From contig NZ_LDOS01000002.1 in the NCBI RefSeq assembly GCF_002077135.1, forward strand, positions 1,885,865-1,949,864: a stretch of 64,000 bases of DNA. The letters are read 5' to 3'. The number at the start of each line of letters is the position of its first letter. Within the stretch, counting starts at the first letter, position 1. The notes under the pieces were generated by a model that was given only the letters and a program-made list of their open reading frames with translations, was not told the origin of the DNA and searched no databases. This document shows, in pieces, positions 45,896-54,871 of the stretch. The translations under genes were made by a program, and so were the position numbers. Source of the stretch: Metallibacterium scheffleri (GTDB lineage: Bacteria; Pseudomonadota; Gammaproteobacteria; Xanthomonadales; Rhodanobacteraceae).

Positions 45896-46387
45896 GGCTC
45901 ACCACACCCAAGCAGGCGTTCGGGCATGTCCTCGCCAGGCCATCTCCACATATCGTGCCGGCGGGCCGGCACCGGTGAACCATGATCCATGACCGACCCC
46001 CTTGCGAGAATCACGGACATGAAAACGTGATGATCGTTACATTACTCGCGAAACAAGCATCGTGCATGCCCAGCCTGGCGCAGGCTGGCACGCGGCCAGC
46101 CACGCTTGGCGCGACACGTGATGGCAATGCAAGCGACGGATACGTTGCCGCGATTGACTTTGCGCCGCCTCCACGCGCTGCGGCACGGCGGCAATGATGG
46201 TCGAATCGGAGCGCCGGGCCGCTGCATCGCGTCTACGTGGCTGTAACGCAGGCATTACAACGCAATGGTTTGCGGCGCCCGGCCCGGAGCGTGTGGACAC
46301 CTGCCGCGCGCAGTCCGGCGCATGGCCGGATTGCGTTTGCCCGTGCAACGCCGCTACTGCGTTGCACGGGCTGCCGGCGACGGCCGG
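45896..46387. other. 492-bp intergenic region between the TIR gene and sucD
   Basis: No coding sequence can be supported here. It should contain the promoter of the leftward TIR operon, though the ribosome site before ATG 45895 is weak. An interrupted dyad TGTAA-N8-TTACA lies at 46242-46259, and a 12-bp hairpin at 46340-46370 follows sucD. Base composition is mixed, with several shorter AT-rich patches, unlike the coding DNA around it. Confidence 0.5.
46340..46370 (-). terminator. 12-bp hairpin downstream of sucD
   Basis: A perfect stem CCCGTGCAACGC / GCGTTGCACGGG with a 7-base loop begins 18 bases after the sucD stop codon in the direction of transcription. The position and strength fit a transcription end of the sucCD operon. 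There is no clear U-run after it, so it may instead protect the mRNA 3' end or need Rho. Confidence 0.5.
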
Positions 46388-47263
46388 CTACCGCATCAGT
46401 CCGGCCAGCGTCACGCCCAGATCGGCCGGCGATTTCACCGTGGTCACGCCGGCCTTTTCCAGTGCGGCGAACTTGGCGGCGGCGGTGCCCTTGCCGCCGC
46501 TGATGATGGCGCCGGCATGGCCCATGCGCTTGCCGGCCGGGGCCGAAGCGCCGGCGATGAACGCCACCACCGGCTTGCGCACGTAGTCGCTGATGAACTC
46601 GGCGGCTTCTTCTTCGGCGCTGCCGCCGATCTCGCCGACCATGATGATGCCCTGGGTCTGCGCGTCGTCCTGGAACAGCCTGAGGCAGTCGATGAAGTTG
46701 AGGCCGTTGATCGGATCACCGCCGATGCCGATGCAGGTGCTCTGACCGAGGCCGACCTGGGTGGTCTGGAACACGGCTTCGTAGGTGAGCGTGCCGGAAC
46801 GCGACACGATGCCCACCTTGCCGGGCTGGTGGATGTGGCCGGGCATGATGCCGATCTTGCACTCACCGGGGGTGATGATGCCGGGGCAGTTGGGGCCAAT
46901 CAGCACGGTGCCGGGATAGCTGTGGGTGAGTGCATTCTTCACGCGCAGCATGTCCAGCACCGGAATGCCCTCGGTGATGGTCACGATCACCTTGATGCCG
47001 GCGTCGGCGGCTTCGAGAATGGCGTCGGCGGCGAACGGCGGCGGCACGAAAATCATGCTGGCGTCGGCATGCGTGGCATCCACCGCATCCTGCACGGTGT
47101 TGAACACGGGCAGGCCGAGGTGCTCGCTGCCGCCCTTGCCGGGGGTGATGCCGCCGACCAGCTTGGTGCCGTAGTCCAGCGCCTGCTGCGAATGGAAGGT
47201 GCCCTGCTGGCCGGTGAAGCCCTGGCAGATCACCCGGGTGTTCTTGTGTACGAGTACGGACAT
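46388..47263 (-). CDS. sucD: Succinyl-CoA synthetase alpha subunit
   Basis: The 291-residue protein has the CoA-binding Rossmann domain ([19 protein letters not shown]), the [20 protein letters not shown] segment and the ligase domain with the phospho-His in [14 protein letters not shown]. With SucC it makes ATP or GTP from succinyl-CoA in the TCA cycle. ATG 47263 lies 11 bases after the sucC stop, so the genes form one operon. Confidence 0.97.
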   Translation of the reverse strand: MSVLVHKNTRVICQGFTGQQGTFHSQQALDYGTKLVGGITPGKGGSEHLGLPVFNTVQDAVDATHADASMIFVPPPFAADAILEAADAGIKVIVTITEGIPVLDMLRVKNALTHSYPGTVLIGPNCPGIITPGECKIGIMPGHIHQPGKVGIVSRSGTLTYEAVFQTTQVGLGQSTCIGIGGDPINGLNFIDCLRLFQDDAQTQGIIMVGEIGGSAEEEAAEFISDYVRKPVVAFIAGASAPAGKRMGHAGAIISGGKGTAAAKFAALEKAGVTTVKSPADLGVTLAGLMR

Positions 47264-47274
47264 GATGGATTCCT

Positions 47275-48435
47275 TCAGGCGATGGCGGCCACGGCTTTGC
47301 GCGCGGCGTCGTTGAGGTCGTCGGCGGAGGTGATCTTCAACCCGGAATGGGCCAGCAGCTCGCGGCCCTTCTCGACGTTGGTGCCCTGCAGGCGCACGAC
47401 CACGGGGATATTCAGGCCGACCTCCTTCACCGCGGCGATGATGCCCTCGGCGATCAGGTCGCAACGCACGATGCCGCCGAAAATGTTGACCAGGATCGCC
47501 TTGACCTTGTCCGAGGACAGGATCAGCTTGAACGCTTCGGTCACGCGCTCCTTGGTGGCGCCGCCGCCGACGTCGAGGAAGTTGGCCGGCTCGGCTCCGG
47601 CCAGCTTGATCACGTCCATGGTGGCCATGGCCAGACCCGCGCCGTTGACCATGCAGCCGATGTTGCCGTCCATGGTCACGTAGTTGAGGTTGTTCTCGGC
47701 GGCCTCGGCCTCGGCCGGGTCTTCCTGGGTCTTGTCGCGCATCGCGGCCAGGCGCGGGTGACGAAACTCGGCGTTGTCGTCGGAGTTGACCTTGCCGTCC
47801 AGCGCCATCAGGTCGCCATTGGCGAGGATGGCCAGCGGATTGAGCTCGATCAGCGCCAGGTCCTGCTCGTTGAACAGCTTGTACAGGCCCAGCATGATCT
47901 TGGTGAGCTGGCCCACCTGCTTGCTGTTGAGACCCATGGCAAAACCCAGCTTGCGGCACTGGTAAGGCTGCAGGCCCTGGATGAAATCAACCGTGATGGC
48001 GTGGATGTCCTCGGGGTTTTCGCGCGCGACCTGCTCGATGTCGACGCCGCCGCGGCTGGAGGCGACGAAGGTCACCGCCTTGCTGCCGCGATCGACCAGG
48101 ATCGACAGATACAGCTCCTTGGCGATGTCGCCGGCGTCGGTCACCAGCACTTCGTTCACCGGCAGCGCGCGCCCGGCCGACTGGTAGGTGCTCATGCGCG
48201 TGCCGAGCATGCCGGCGGCGGCGGTTTTCACCTCCGCATGCGTCTTGCAGAACTTGACACCACCGGACTTGCCGCGGCCGCCAGCGTGGATCTGCGCCTT
48301 GACCATCCAGGGACCGGCGCCCAGCGCCCTGGCGGCATCGACCGCCAGATCGGGACTATTGGCGACCTTGCCCGCGGGCACGGCGATGCCGTACTCGGCG
48401 AACAATTCTTTGGCCTGGTATTCGTGGAAATTCAT
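47275..48435 (-). CDS. sucC: Succinyl-CoA synthetase beta subunit
   Basis: The 386-residue ATP-grasp protein starts [20 protein letters not shown]. It shows [20 protein letters not shown], the substrate and metal-binding segment LIELNPLAI, and [20 protein letters not shown] near the end. ATG 48435 is the family start; the longer frame adds 20 unrelated residues. It is divergent from pilS, an arrangement I associate with Xanthomonadales. Confidence 0.97.
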   Translation of the reverse strand: MNFHEYQAKELFAEYGIAVPAGKVANSPDLAVDAARALGAGPWMVKAQIHAGGRGKSGGVKFCKTHAEVKTAAAGMLGTRMSTYQSAGRALPVNEVLVTDAGDIAKELYLSILVDRGSKAVTFVASSRGGVDIEQVARENPEDIHAITVDFIQGLQPYQCRKLGFAMGLNSKQVGQLTKIMLGLYKLFNEQDLALIELNPLAILANGDLMALDGKVNSDDNAEFRHPRLAAMRDKTQEDPAEAEAAENNLNYVTMDGNIGCMVNGAGLAMATMDVIKLAGAEPANFLDVGGGATKERVTEAFKLILSSDKVKAILVNIFGGIVRCDLIAEGIIAAVKEVGLNIPVVVRLQGTNVEKGRELLAHSGLKITSADDLNDAARKAVAAIA

Positions 48436-48775
48436 GCACGACCTCGGGGATTGCGGGGGAAGGGAACGCGGCGGCGTAGCATCGGCGCAGGGCACCGGAC
48501 CGCGGCGAGCCGTCTATTTTCGGCCTTATCTGCGTCCGAGGCAAAGTTGTGCATCGCACATGCATCCGCGCAGCGGCGTGAATGCGGACCCCGGACCCGC
48601 CGCGCCACCTCGCCAGCGCGCGGCGCGCGGCGCTTCGCCTATACTGCGGCCGCGTCAATCGGGGCGGAACACCAAGCGCAACCTCGGTCGCCTTGCGTCC
48701 GTGAGCGCAATGCGCAATCCGCGCACCACTTGGCGGACGTCGGCCCGACCCATCGACCTGCACGAGGATTCGCGC
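48436..48775. promoter_or_regulatory. Divergent control region sucC / pilS
   Basis: This 340-bp gap separates two divergent operons. A TATACT hexamer at 48640-48645 is a fair -10 element for rightward transcription of pilS, 131 bp before its GTG, though I see no good -35. For sucC, reading leftward, GAAAAT (complement of 48516-48521) and TTGCCT (complement of 48539-48544) are spaced 17 bases apart and form a weak sigma-70-like pair. No gene is supported in the gap. Confidence 0.35.
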
Positions 48776-50398
48776 GTGGCGGCTGCACACGACACCAACC
48801 CGCACCTGTCGGCCGGCGAGATCGTGCGCCGCGAGTTGTACTTCACCAATCTGTACCGCGTGCTGCAGGCCAGCACCTACATCGGGCTTGCGTTCAGCCC
48901 GTGGCTGGGCGATCTGGTGCAACCACAACTGCCCTCGCTGGCGCGCTGGGTTTCGGTGGTCTACGTGGTCCTCGCCGTGGTCATGCTGCTGAATACGCGG
49001 CGCGCACTGCCGCACCTGCGCGCGCAATTGCCGCTGATGGTCGGCATCGATGTGATCGCGGCGATGCTGATGATCACCGCCATCCCCGATGCGCATACCG
49101 GCATCGCCGGGTTGCTGATCGTCAATCTCAGCGCGGCGGCGGCGCTGCTCTCGCTGCGCGCCGCGTTCATGCTGTCGGGTGCGGCCAGCGCTGCGCTGAT
49201 GCTGCTCGGCGTGTTCGACGTATTCGCGCAGAACAGTCCGGTGCGCCTGTTGCTGGAGGCGCTGCTGTTCGCCTTCACCTACATCGCCGCGGCCTGGCTC
49301 AACCACACGCTGGGTCGGCAGATGCGCGCCAGCGAGGCGCTGGCCGAACGCCGTGGCCTGGACCTGGCCAACCTGGCGCAGGTCAACGAGCTGATCATCA
49401 AGCGCATGAAAACCGGCGTGCTGCTGGTGGATGCCGGCAACCATATCCACCAGATGAACGAATCGGCGTGGCTGCTGCTGGGCAGCCCCGGCAGCGAGCA
49501 GCGCGATCTCGGTAGCCTGGCCCCGGAGCTGTCGCGGCGCCTGTACCACTGGCGCAATCTGGCGCGCGTGGACGAAACCGCCGTGGCGCTGGCCGAGGGC
49601 GTGCCCGAGGTGGTGCCGCGCTTCACGCGTCTGGCCGCCAACGACGACTCGCACGCGCTGATCTTTCTTGATGACACGTCCCTGGTATCGCGGCGCGCCG
49701 AGGAAATGACCCTGAGCTCGCTGGGGCGGCTGTCGGCCTCGATCGCGCACGAGATCCGCAATCCCCTCGCGGCGATCCGCTATTCGGCACAACTGCTGGC
49801 CGAATCGCCTGAACTCAACGCCGAGGATGCGCGCATGGTCGAGATCATCAACAACCACTGCGTGCGCCTGAACGACATCGTCGAGAACATCCTGCAACTC
49901 TCGCGTCGCGACCGCTCGCGCCCCGAGGTGCTGGACCTCAACGACTGGGTGCTGCGCTTCGTCGAGGAATACTCCGAGTCCAACGACCTCGGCGATGACA
50001 GCCTGCGCGCCATCACCCAGGCGCGCACGGTCGAGGCACTGGTCGATCAGCAGCACCTGCAGCAGGTGGTATGGAACCTGGTGCAAAACGCGCTGCGCTA
50101 CGGACGCATGCCCGGCGAACCGGCGCGGGTGATGGTGATCGCACGCAATGCCACCGAACAAGGGCCGCCGCTGCTCGAGATCGTCGATCGCGGCCCCGGC
50201 ATTCCGCCCAAGGTGGCCGCACAGATCTTCGAGCCATTCTTCACCACGCACGAAATGGGCACCGGGCTGGGCCTGTATCTGGCGCGGCAGATGTGCGACG
50301 CCAACCAGGCCACGCTCGAATACGTGCCGGTGCCCGGCGGCGGCAGTTGCTTCCGCATCAGCCTCGGCGCCTCGGTGCGCATGGCCACGCCGGCATGA
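48776..50398 (+). CDS. pilS: PilS sensor histidine kinase (type IV pilus regulation)
   Basis: The 540-residue protein has about six N-terminal membrane helices (residues 20-190), a PAS-like segment (LIIKRMKTGVLLVDAGNHIH onwards) and a kinase core. HisKA SIAHEIRNPLAAIRYSAQLL has His325 as phosphorylation site, and the HATPase shows NLVQNALRYG, DRGPGIPP and GTGLGLYLAR. I chose GTG 48776 because GAGGA lies upstream and the length then fits PilS; the frame is open much further upstream over the sucC promoter region. It phosphorylates PilR to control pilin transcription. Confidence 0.92.
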   Translation: MAAAHDTNPHLSAGEIVRRELYFTNLYRVLQASTYIGLAFSPWLGDLVQPQLPSLARWVSVVYVVLAVVMLLNTRRALPHLRAQLPLMVGIDVIAAMLMITAIPDAHTGIAGLLIVNLSAAAALLSLRAAFMLSGAASAALMLLGVFDVFAQNSPVRLLLEALLFAFTYIAAAWLNHTLGRQMRASEALAERRGLDLANLAQVNELIIKRMKTGVLLVDAGNHIHQMNESAWLLLGSPGSEQRDLGSLAPELSRRLYHWRNLARVDETAVALAEGVPEVVPRFTRLAANDDSHALIFLDDTSLVSRRAEEMTLSSLGRLSASIAHEIRNPLAAIRYSAQLLAESPELNAEDARMVEIINNHCVRLNDIVENILQLSRRDRSRPEVLDLNDWVLRFVEEYSESNDLGDDSLRAITQARTVEALVDQQHLQQVVWNLVQNALRYGRMPGEPARVMVIARNATEQGPPLLEIVDRGPGIPPKVAAQIFEPFFTTHEMGTGLGLYLARQMCDANQATLEYVPVPGGGSCFRISLGASVRMATPA

Positions 50399-50465
50399 GC
50401 CTTTGCCGAACAGCGCTGCGGCGTTACTCTCAGGCGCAGCAACCGTCGCAGGCAGGGATAGGAAC

Positions 50466-51881
50466 ATGAGCAAACAGACCGTACTGGTGGTGGACGACGA
50501 GCGCGACATCCGCGAACTGCTGACCATCACCCTCGGGCGCATGAACCTGCTGGTCGATTCCGCCGGCAGCGTCGGCGACGCCAAACGCCTGCTGGCCGAG
50601 CGCCGCTATGACCTGTGCTTCACCGACATGCGCCTGCCCGATGGCTCCGGGCAGGAACTGCTGGAACTGATCGCCGCCGAGTACGCCGAGATGCCGGTGG
50701 CGATGATCACCGCCTATGGCAACGTCGATGCCGCGGTCAATGCGCTCAAGGCCGGCGCCTTCGATTTCGTCTCCAAGCCGGTCGACATCAACATGCTGCG
50801 GCGCCTGGTGCAAACCGCGCTGCGCCTCGGCCAGCAGCGCCGCGAACAGGGCGAGAACATCGCGCCCGACAACGATGCCGCCGGCAGCGAAACCAGCTCA
50901 GCCAGCCGCCTGGTCGGCGCCTCGCCCGCGATCGAGCAGGTACGCGCCACCATCGCCAAGCTCGCGCGCAACCAGGCGCCGGTCTACATCTCGGGTGAAT
51001 CCGGCGTGGGCAAGGAACTGGTCGCGCGTCTGATCCACGAGCAGGGCCCGCGCGGCGGCGGCGCGTTCGTGCCGGTCAACTGCGGCGCGATCCCCGGCGA
51101 GCTGATGGAAAGCGAATTCTTCGGCCACAAGAAAGGCAGCTTCACCGGCGCCAACGTGGACAAGGAAGGGCTGTTCCAGGCCGCGCACGGCGGCACTCTG
51201 TTCCTCGACGAGGTGGCCGACCTGCCCATGCACATGCAGGTCAAGCTGCTGCGCGTGATCCAGGAGAAAGCCGTGCGTCCGATCGGCGCGCACGCCGAGA
51301 TTCCGGTCGACGTGCGCATCCTCTCGGCCACGCACAAGGATCTGGCGCGGCTGGTCGAGCGCGGCCTGTTCCGCCAGGACCTGTTTTATCGCATCAACGT
51401 GATCGAGCTGCGCGTGCCGCCGCTGCGCGAGCGCCGCGAGGACGTGCCGCGCCTGACCGCGCGCATTCTCGAACGCCTCGCCGCCGACAACGGCATGGAC
51501 GCGCCGCCGCGGCTGCAGCCCGAGGCGCTGAGGGCGCTGCTGGATTACGCCTTCCCCGGCAACGTGCGCGAGCTGGAAAACATCCTCGAGCGCGCCGTGG
51601 CCCTGTGCGACAACGGCAGCATCGAACGCAGCGACCTGATGCTGATGCCCGCCGCCGGCACACCCGCCAATGGCAATGCCGGCAGCGCAGCGATCGACCC
51701 CGCTACCGCGGCCGCCGACGCCGGCCCGCAATCGCTGGACGACATGATCACCGGCCTCGAGCGCGAAAAGATCATGCAGACCCTGCAGAAAACCCGTTAC
51801 AACAAGACCGCCGCCGCGCGCGAACTGGGCATCACCTTCCGCGCGCTGCGCTACAAGCTCAAGAAGCTGGGGATCGATTGA
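50466..51881 (+). CDS. pilR: PilR sigma-54-dependent response regulator
   Basis: The 471-residue NtrC-type activator has a receiver with phospho-acceptor Asp54 (CFTDMRLPDG) and a central AAA+ domain (GESGVGKELVARLIHEQGPR). The sigma-54 contact loop GSFTGA lies at 224-229, followed by GGTLFLDEVADLP. A C-terminal Fis-type helix-turn-helix (KTRYNKTAAARELGITFRAL) completes it. It activates pilA transcription with RpoN; no pil structural genes lie in this window. The start is ATG 50466 with AGGAA upstream. The 224 bp after it hold no gene I can support. Confidence 0.94.
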   Translation: MSKQTVLVVDDERDIRELLTITLGRMNLLVDSAGSVGDAKRLLAERRYDLCFTDMRLPDGSGQELLELIAAEYAEMPVAMITAYGNVDAAVNALKAGAFDFVSKPVDINMLRRLVQTALRLGQQRREQGENIAPDNDAAGSETSSASRLVGASPAIEQVRATIAKLARNQAPVYISGESGVGKELVARLIHEQGPRGGGAFVPVNCGAIPGELMESEFFGHKKGSFTGANVDKEGLFQAAHGGTLFLDEVADLPMHMQVKLLRVIQEKAVRPIGAHAEIPVDVRILSATHKDLARLVERGLFRQDLFYRINVIELRVPPLRERREDVPRLTARILERLAADNGMDAPPRLQPEALRALLDYAFPGNVRELENILERAVALCDNGSIERSDLMLMPAAGTPANGNAGSAAIDPATAAADAGPQSLDDMITGLEREKIMQTLQKTRYNKTAAARELGITFRALRYKLKKLGID

Positions 51882-52105
51882 GGCCTCATGCGCGGGCGCT
51901 GCCCGCGCACAGGTCATTCAACCGGCGCCACGTCACGCAGCCTCGCGCCGCCGGACTGGAGCGGCAGGCGCTTGCGCCCCGTCCGGGCCACGCCGTGCCC
52001 GCCGGCATGATCGGATGGAACCGGATCCTGGCGCGCCCGAACCGGCCACGACACGCCCGCGGCTCGCGCCGCCAACTCCAGATTCCCGCGGACCCCATCC
52101 GCGCA

Positions 52106-52657
52106 TCACATCTGGACGATGGCATAGCCCTGGCTCTGCGCGATGATCGTGGTGGTCAACGCGGAGAGCGCGATCTGGATGTCCGGGTTCAGATCGCCGG
52201 GTGTGAACCCGAAGCCGTACAGGGCATTGCCGCACACCATGAGGTGCACGCCGGCCTGCTGCAGCCTGGCGATCAGGTCCAGATCGGGATTGGCGTGATG
52301 GTACCTGGCCATGAACGCCGGCCCGTCCAGTACCAGCGGTGTCGCCGGCCCGGTGATGACGACCTCGAGCTTCAGGTGGTCGGACGGGACGCCGGCAGCA
52401 CCGAATTCGTTGAGCGCACGCGCGACTTGCTGCAGGCCGAAGTTGGCCTGGCTGGACTTCGGGTCGCCTTGATGGATGACGAACAGGGTCTTGTAGGTCG
52501 CGGCCGGATCCGGGCGATCGATCGCCTGTTTCCAGACGTGGATGCCACCGTAGCCCTGGATGACGGGAAACGCCCAGCCCTGCGCCGGTGGCGCCGCCAC
52601 AGCGGACACCGGCAGCGCGGACAGCAGCAAAACAACGACAAACGCCAGACGTTTCAT
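52106..52657 (-). CDS. Periplasmic DsrE-like family protein
   Basis: The 183-residue protein has a signal peptide (MKRLAFVVVLLLSALPVSAVA, cleavage near residue 22). Its DsrE/F-like alpha/beta domain shows KTLFVIHQGDPKSSQANFGL, HLKLEVVITGPA, and one conserved Cys in VHLMVCGNALYGFG near the end, as in COG1416 proteins. Cytoplasmic DsrE proteins handle sulfur transfer; exported members are uncharacterised. ATG 52657 is the start since upstream residues do not resemble the family. Confidence 0.78.
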   Translation of the reverse strand: MKRLAFVVVLLLSALPVSAVAAPPAQGWAFPVIQGYGGIHVWKQAIDRPDPAATYKTLFVIHQGDPKSSQANFGLQQVARALNEFGAAGVPSDHLKLEVVITGPATPLVLDGPAFMARYHHANPDLDLIARLQQAGVHLMVCGNALYGFGFTPGDLNPDIQIALSALTTTIIAQSQGYAIVQM

Positions 52658-52917
52658 GGACACCCCGCAGGAAGCATGGATGGATGCTGCACCCGATCGC
52701 ACGTTACGCCACGCGCGCTGCGAGGCCAAGCCCGGTCGGTGACGCAGGGGTCGCGATCCAGCCCAGCGGCCATCGACTGACAGGGGCGCCCTGCCCGATC
52801 GCGACAGGCCAAACCGGCGCGGCAGCCGCTTGGGCCAGACACCTGGTTTGGCGCAGGAATTCCGGGCATTTTGCAACGCGCGAAGATCGCCCGCAGTCCA
52901 AACCCCTGGCCCCCGTC

Positions 52918-52931
52918 TTGATCCAAGTCAT
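52918..52931. promoter_or_regulatory. FNR/Anr-like half-conserved site
   Basis: TTGATCCAAGTCAT lies 55-68 bp before the small four-Cys gene. The left half matches the FNR/Anr consensus TTGAT exactly with the right spacing of four, and the right half (GTCAT against ATCAA) matches three of five. It might put the 52986-54427 pair under oxygen control. The rest of this 328-bp divergent gap has no gene. Confidence 0.3.
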
Positions 52932-52985
52932 CCCGCACCGCCGGGGAGCGCGCCACACTCTGCGCTGGTTCCGCTGGAGCGCGTC

Positions 52986-53294
52986 ATGCCCGAGATCCTC
53001 GACATCTGGCAATGCATCGGCTGCGGTCGCATCGAGGAGGTGCCGCAGACTTGTATCGGCGTGTGCCGAACCGTCAAGCGACCGCTGGTCGACCTGGATG
53101 ATTTTCGCGCGCTGTCCGCCGAGCTCGACGCCGCGCGCGCGCTGGCGGAGCGTTACGCGCTTGTGCTGCGCCTGATCGCGGCCAGTACGCCGCGCGCTGA
53201 TGCCTGCCCCGCGCACTGGCGCGCGCTGCAGCTGCGCGCGCGCGCGGCGCTGGCCGGCACGGCCGTGCAGGATACCGGTGTCCCCGCGCGATGA
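52986..53294 (+). CDS. Small four-cysteine (zinc-ribbon-like) protein
   Basis: A 102-residue protein starts MPEILDIWQCIGCGRIEEVP, with Cys10, Cys13, Cys23 and Cys27 placed as a compact metal-binding knuckle, then a helical tail. I have a recollection of close relatives as conserved hypotheticals in beta- and gammaproteobacteria, with no known function. It overlaps the next gene by ATGA, so it is coupled to a glycosyltransferase. Confidence 0.7.
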   Translation: MPEILDIWQCIGCGRIEEVPQTCIGVCRTVKRPLVDLDDFRALSAELDAARALAERYALVLRLIAASTPRADACPAHWRALQLRARAALAGTAVQDTGVPAR

Positions 53295-54427
53295 ACGCCC
53301 CGCTGGCGCCTGCGCGGCTGCACTCGGGCGCTGGCCGGCGCGATGCCACGCGCCCCGCGTGGCATCGCGGCGTGCGACGCATCCTGGTAATCAAGTGGAG
53401 CGCCCTGGGTGATGTGGCCTTGGCCACCGCCATCATGGAAGACCTGCGGCTGGCGTTTCCCGATGCCACCATGCACCTGAACACACTACCCGCGGCGCAG
53501 GCACTATTCGCCGCCGACCCGCGTTTCGAGCGCGTGTTGGCCATCGACGTGCGCGCGCCGGGCCAGCGCCTGCTGCAAGCCTGGCACTGGCTGCGCGCCG
53601 TGCGCGCGGGGAACTACGACCTGCTGGTTGACCTGCAAGCCAGCGACCACACGCGCCTGCTGATCGGTTTGCTGCCGATGCTTGGATGCCGCATCCGGCA
53701 ACGCCTGGGTTGGCGCGGTGGATTTCCCTACACCCTGCACAACGCAGTCCGCACGCGCGGGTTGCACCCGATCGCGGCGATGCGCGCGATGCTGGCACAC
53801 GCGGGGATCGAAGCGCGCACGACGCGTCCACTGTTGCGGGTACCACCCACGCTGGCCGACGCGGCACTGGACTTGCTGCAACGGCATGGCCTGACGGCGC
53901 GGGGTTTCGCCGTTTTCATGCCCGGTTCGCAGGCGGCTGGCTGGCTGAAACGTTGGGGCGCAGACCGCTACGCGCAATTGGGTTGCTTGCTCCTGGAGCG
54001 CGGCTTGGAACGCATCGTCCTGATCGGCGCGCGTGATGAGGCCGAGGAATGCGCGCGTATCCGCGCGGCCATCACGCGCAGCCATCCCGGACGCGTCGTG
54101 CACCTGGATGATCTGCATCTGCTGCAGATCGTCAGCGTCTGCGCGCGGGCACGCTGGATCATCGCCAATGACACCGGCATCGCCCATGTCGCCGCCGTGT
54201 GCGGACGCCCGCTGGTCGTTCTCTGCGGACCAACCGACGCGCGCCGGGTGAAGCCGCTGGGCCCGCAGGTACGCGCCCTGCAGGCGCGCGATGGCTGCCT
54301 CAATTGCTACGCCAAAACCTGCCGGCACGCAGATGCCCCGCAATGCCTGGCACGCATCGAACCCGCATGCGTCGCGCGCCTGCTGCTGGATGACGCCTGC
54401 ACCGCCACGGATATCAACATTCTCTGA
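53291..54427 (+). CDS. Glycosyltransferase family 9 (heptosyltransferase-like)
   Basis: The 378-residue GT-B protein has the N-terminal RRILVIKWSALGDVALATAI motif, DLLVDLQASDHTRLL, and the C-terminal donor-site motifs FMPGSQAAGWLKRW and IIANDTGIAHVAAVCGRPLV followed by LCGPTD. Family 9 enzymes transfer ADP-heptose or related sugars in lipopolysaccharide core synthesis; they are peripheral at the inner membrane. The N-terminal 28 residues are poorly conserved in appearance, so a later start is possible, but ATG 53291 overlaps the gene before it. Confidence 0.85.
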   Translation: MNAPLAPARLHSGAGRRDATRPAWHRGVRRILVIKWSALGDVALATAIMEDLRLAFPDATMHLNTLPAAQALFAADPRFERVLAIDVRAPGQRLLQAWHWLRAVRAGNYDLLVDLQASDHTRLLIGLLPMLGCRIRQRLGWRGGFPYTLHNAVRTRGLHPIAAMRAMLAHAGIEARTTRPLLRVPPTLADAALDLLQRHGLTARGFAVFMPGSQAAGWLKRWGADRYAQLGCLLLERGLERIVLIGARDEAEECARIRAAITRSHPGRVVHLDDLHLLQIVSVCARARWIIANDTGIAHVAAVCGRPLVVLCGPTDARRVKPLGPQVRALQARDGCLNCYAKTCRHADAPQCLARIEPACVARLLLDDACTATDINIL

Positions 54428-54871
54428 GCCGCGCCTGCCGTCCTTGATCAGGTGCCGATTTCACAAGAGCAGACGGCCCCCCGGACAGCGGCAGCCGCGT
54501 TGGGACAACTCGCCAAGCAGGTGAAGCCGGACACGATCCCGAACCGGCCAGCGCCTGCGCATCGATCCGACGCGCGATGCCCGACGATCCGGTTTGCGAA
54601 TGCCACCATTCGCCCACCTTGACCAGCACGCATGCGGCACGCTGCGCCGCGAGCCGCGTGCGCCGCGGCACTGCCGCTTGACGCCAGTCGCATGCCGCGC
54701 GATGTTCCCCGCGTCGACGCGAGTCCGACCGGCGTGCCGCGATGCCTGCGCAGCGTGCCGCCACCGAATCACCGCCACGGAATCAATCAGGATTCGCAGC
54801 CGCTTTGTTTCCTCGTCGCGCGACACATGATGTCCATGCCCTGCCACCCCATCGAAACGGGACACTCTCCG
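54428..54871. other. 444-bp intergenic region, nothing recognised
   Basis: No credible gene, repeat or terminator was found between the glycosyltransferase and the S9 peptidase. Several short frames on both strands are Arg/Ala/Ser-rich and look non-coding. The promoter of the peptidase-peroxiredoxin pair is expected near the right end. An in-frame ATG pair at 54830 and 54833 could lengthen the peptidase by 14 residues. Confidence 0.5.

Noticed and set aside
54414..54764. 116-codon minus-strand ORF in the gap before the S9 peptidase
   Set aside because: Arg/Ala/Ser-rich composition, no motif, and its start lacks a ribosome site; it also overlaps the end of the glycosyltransferase gene.
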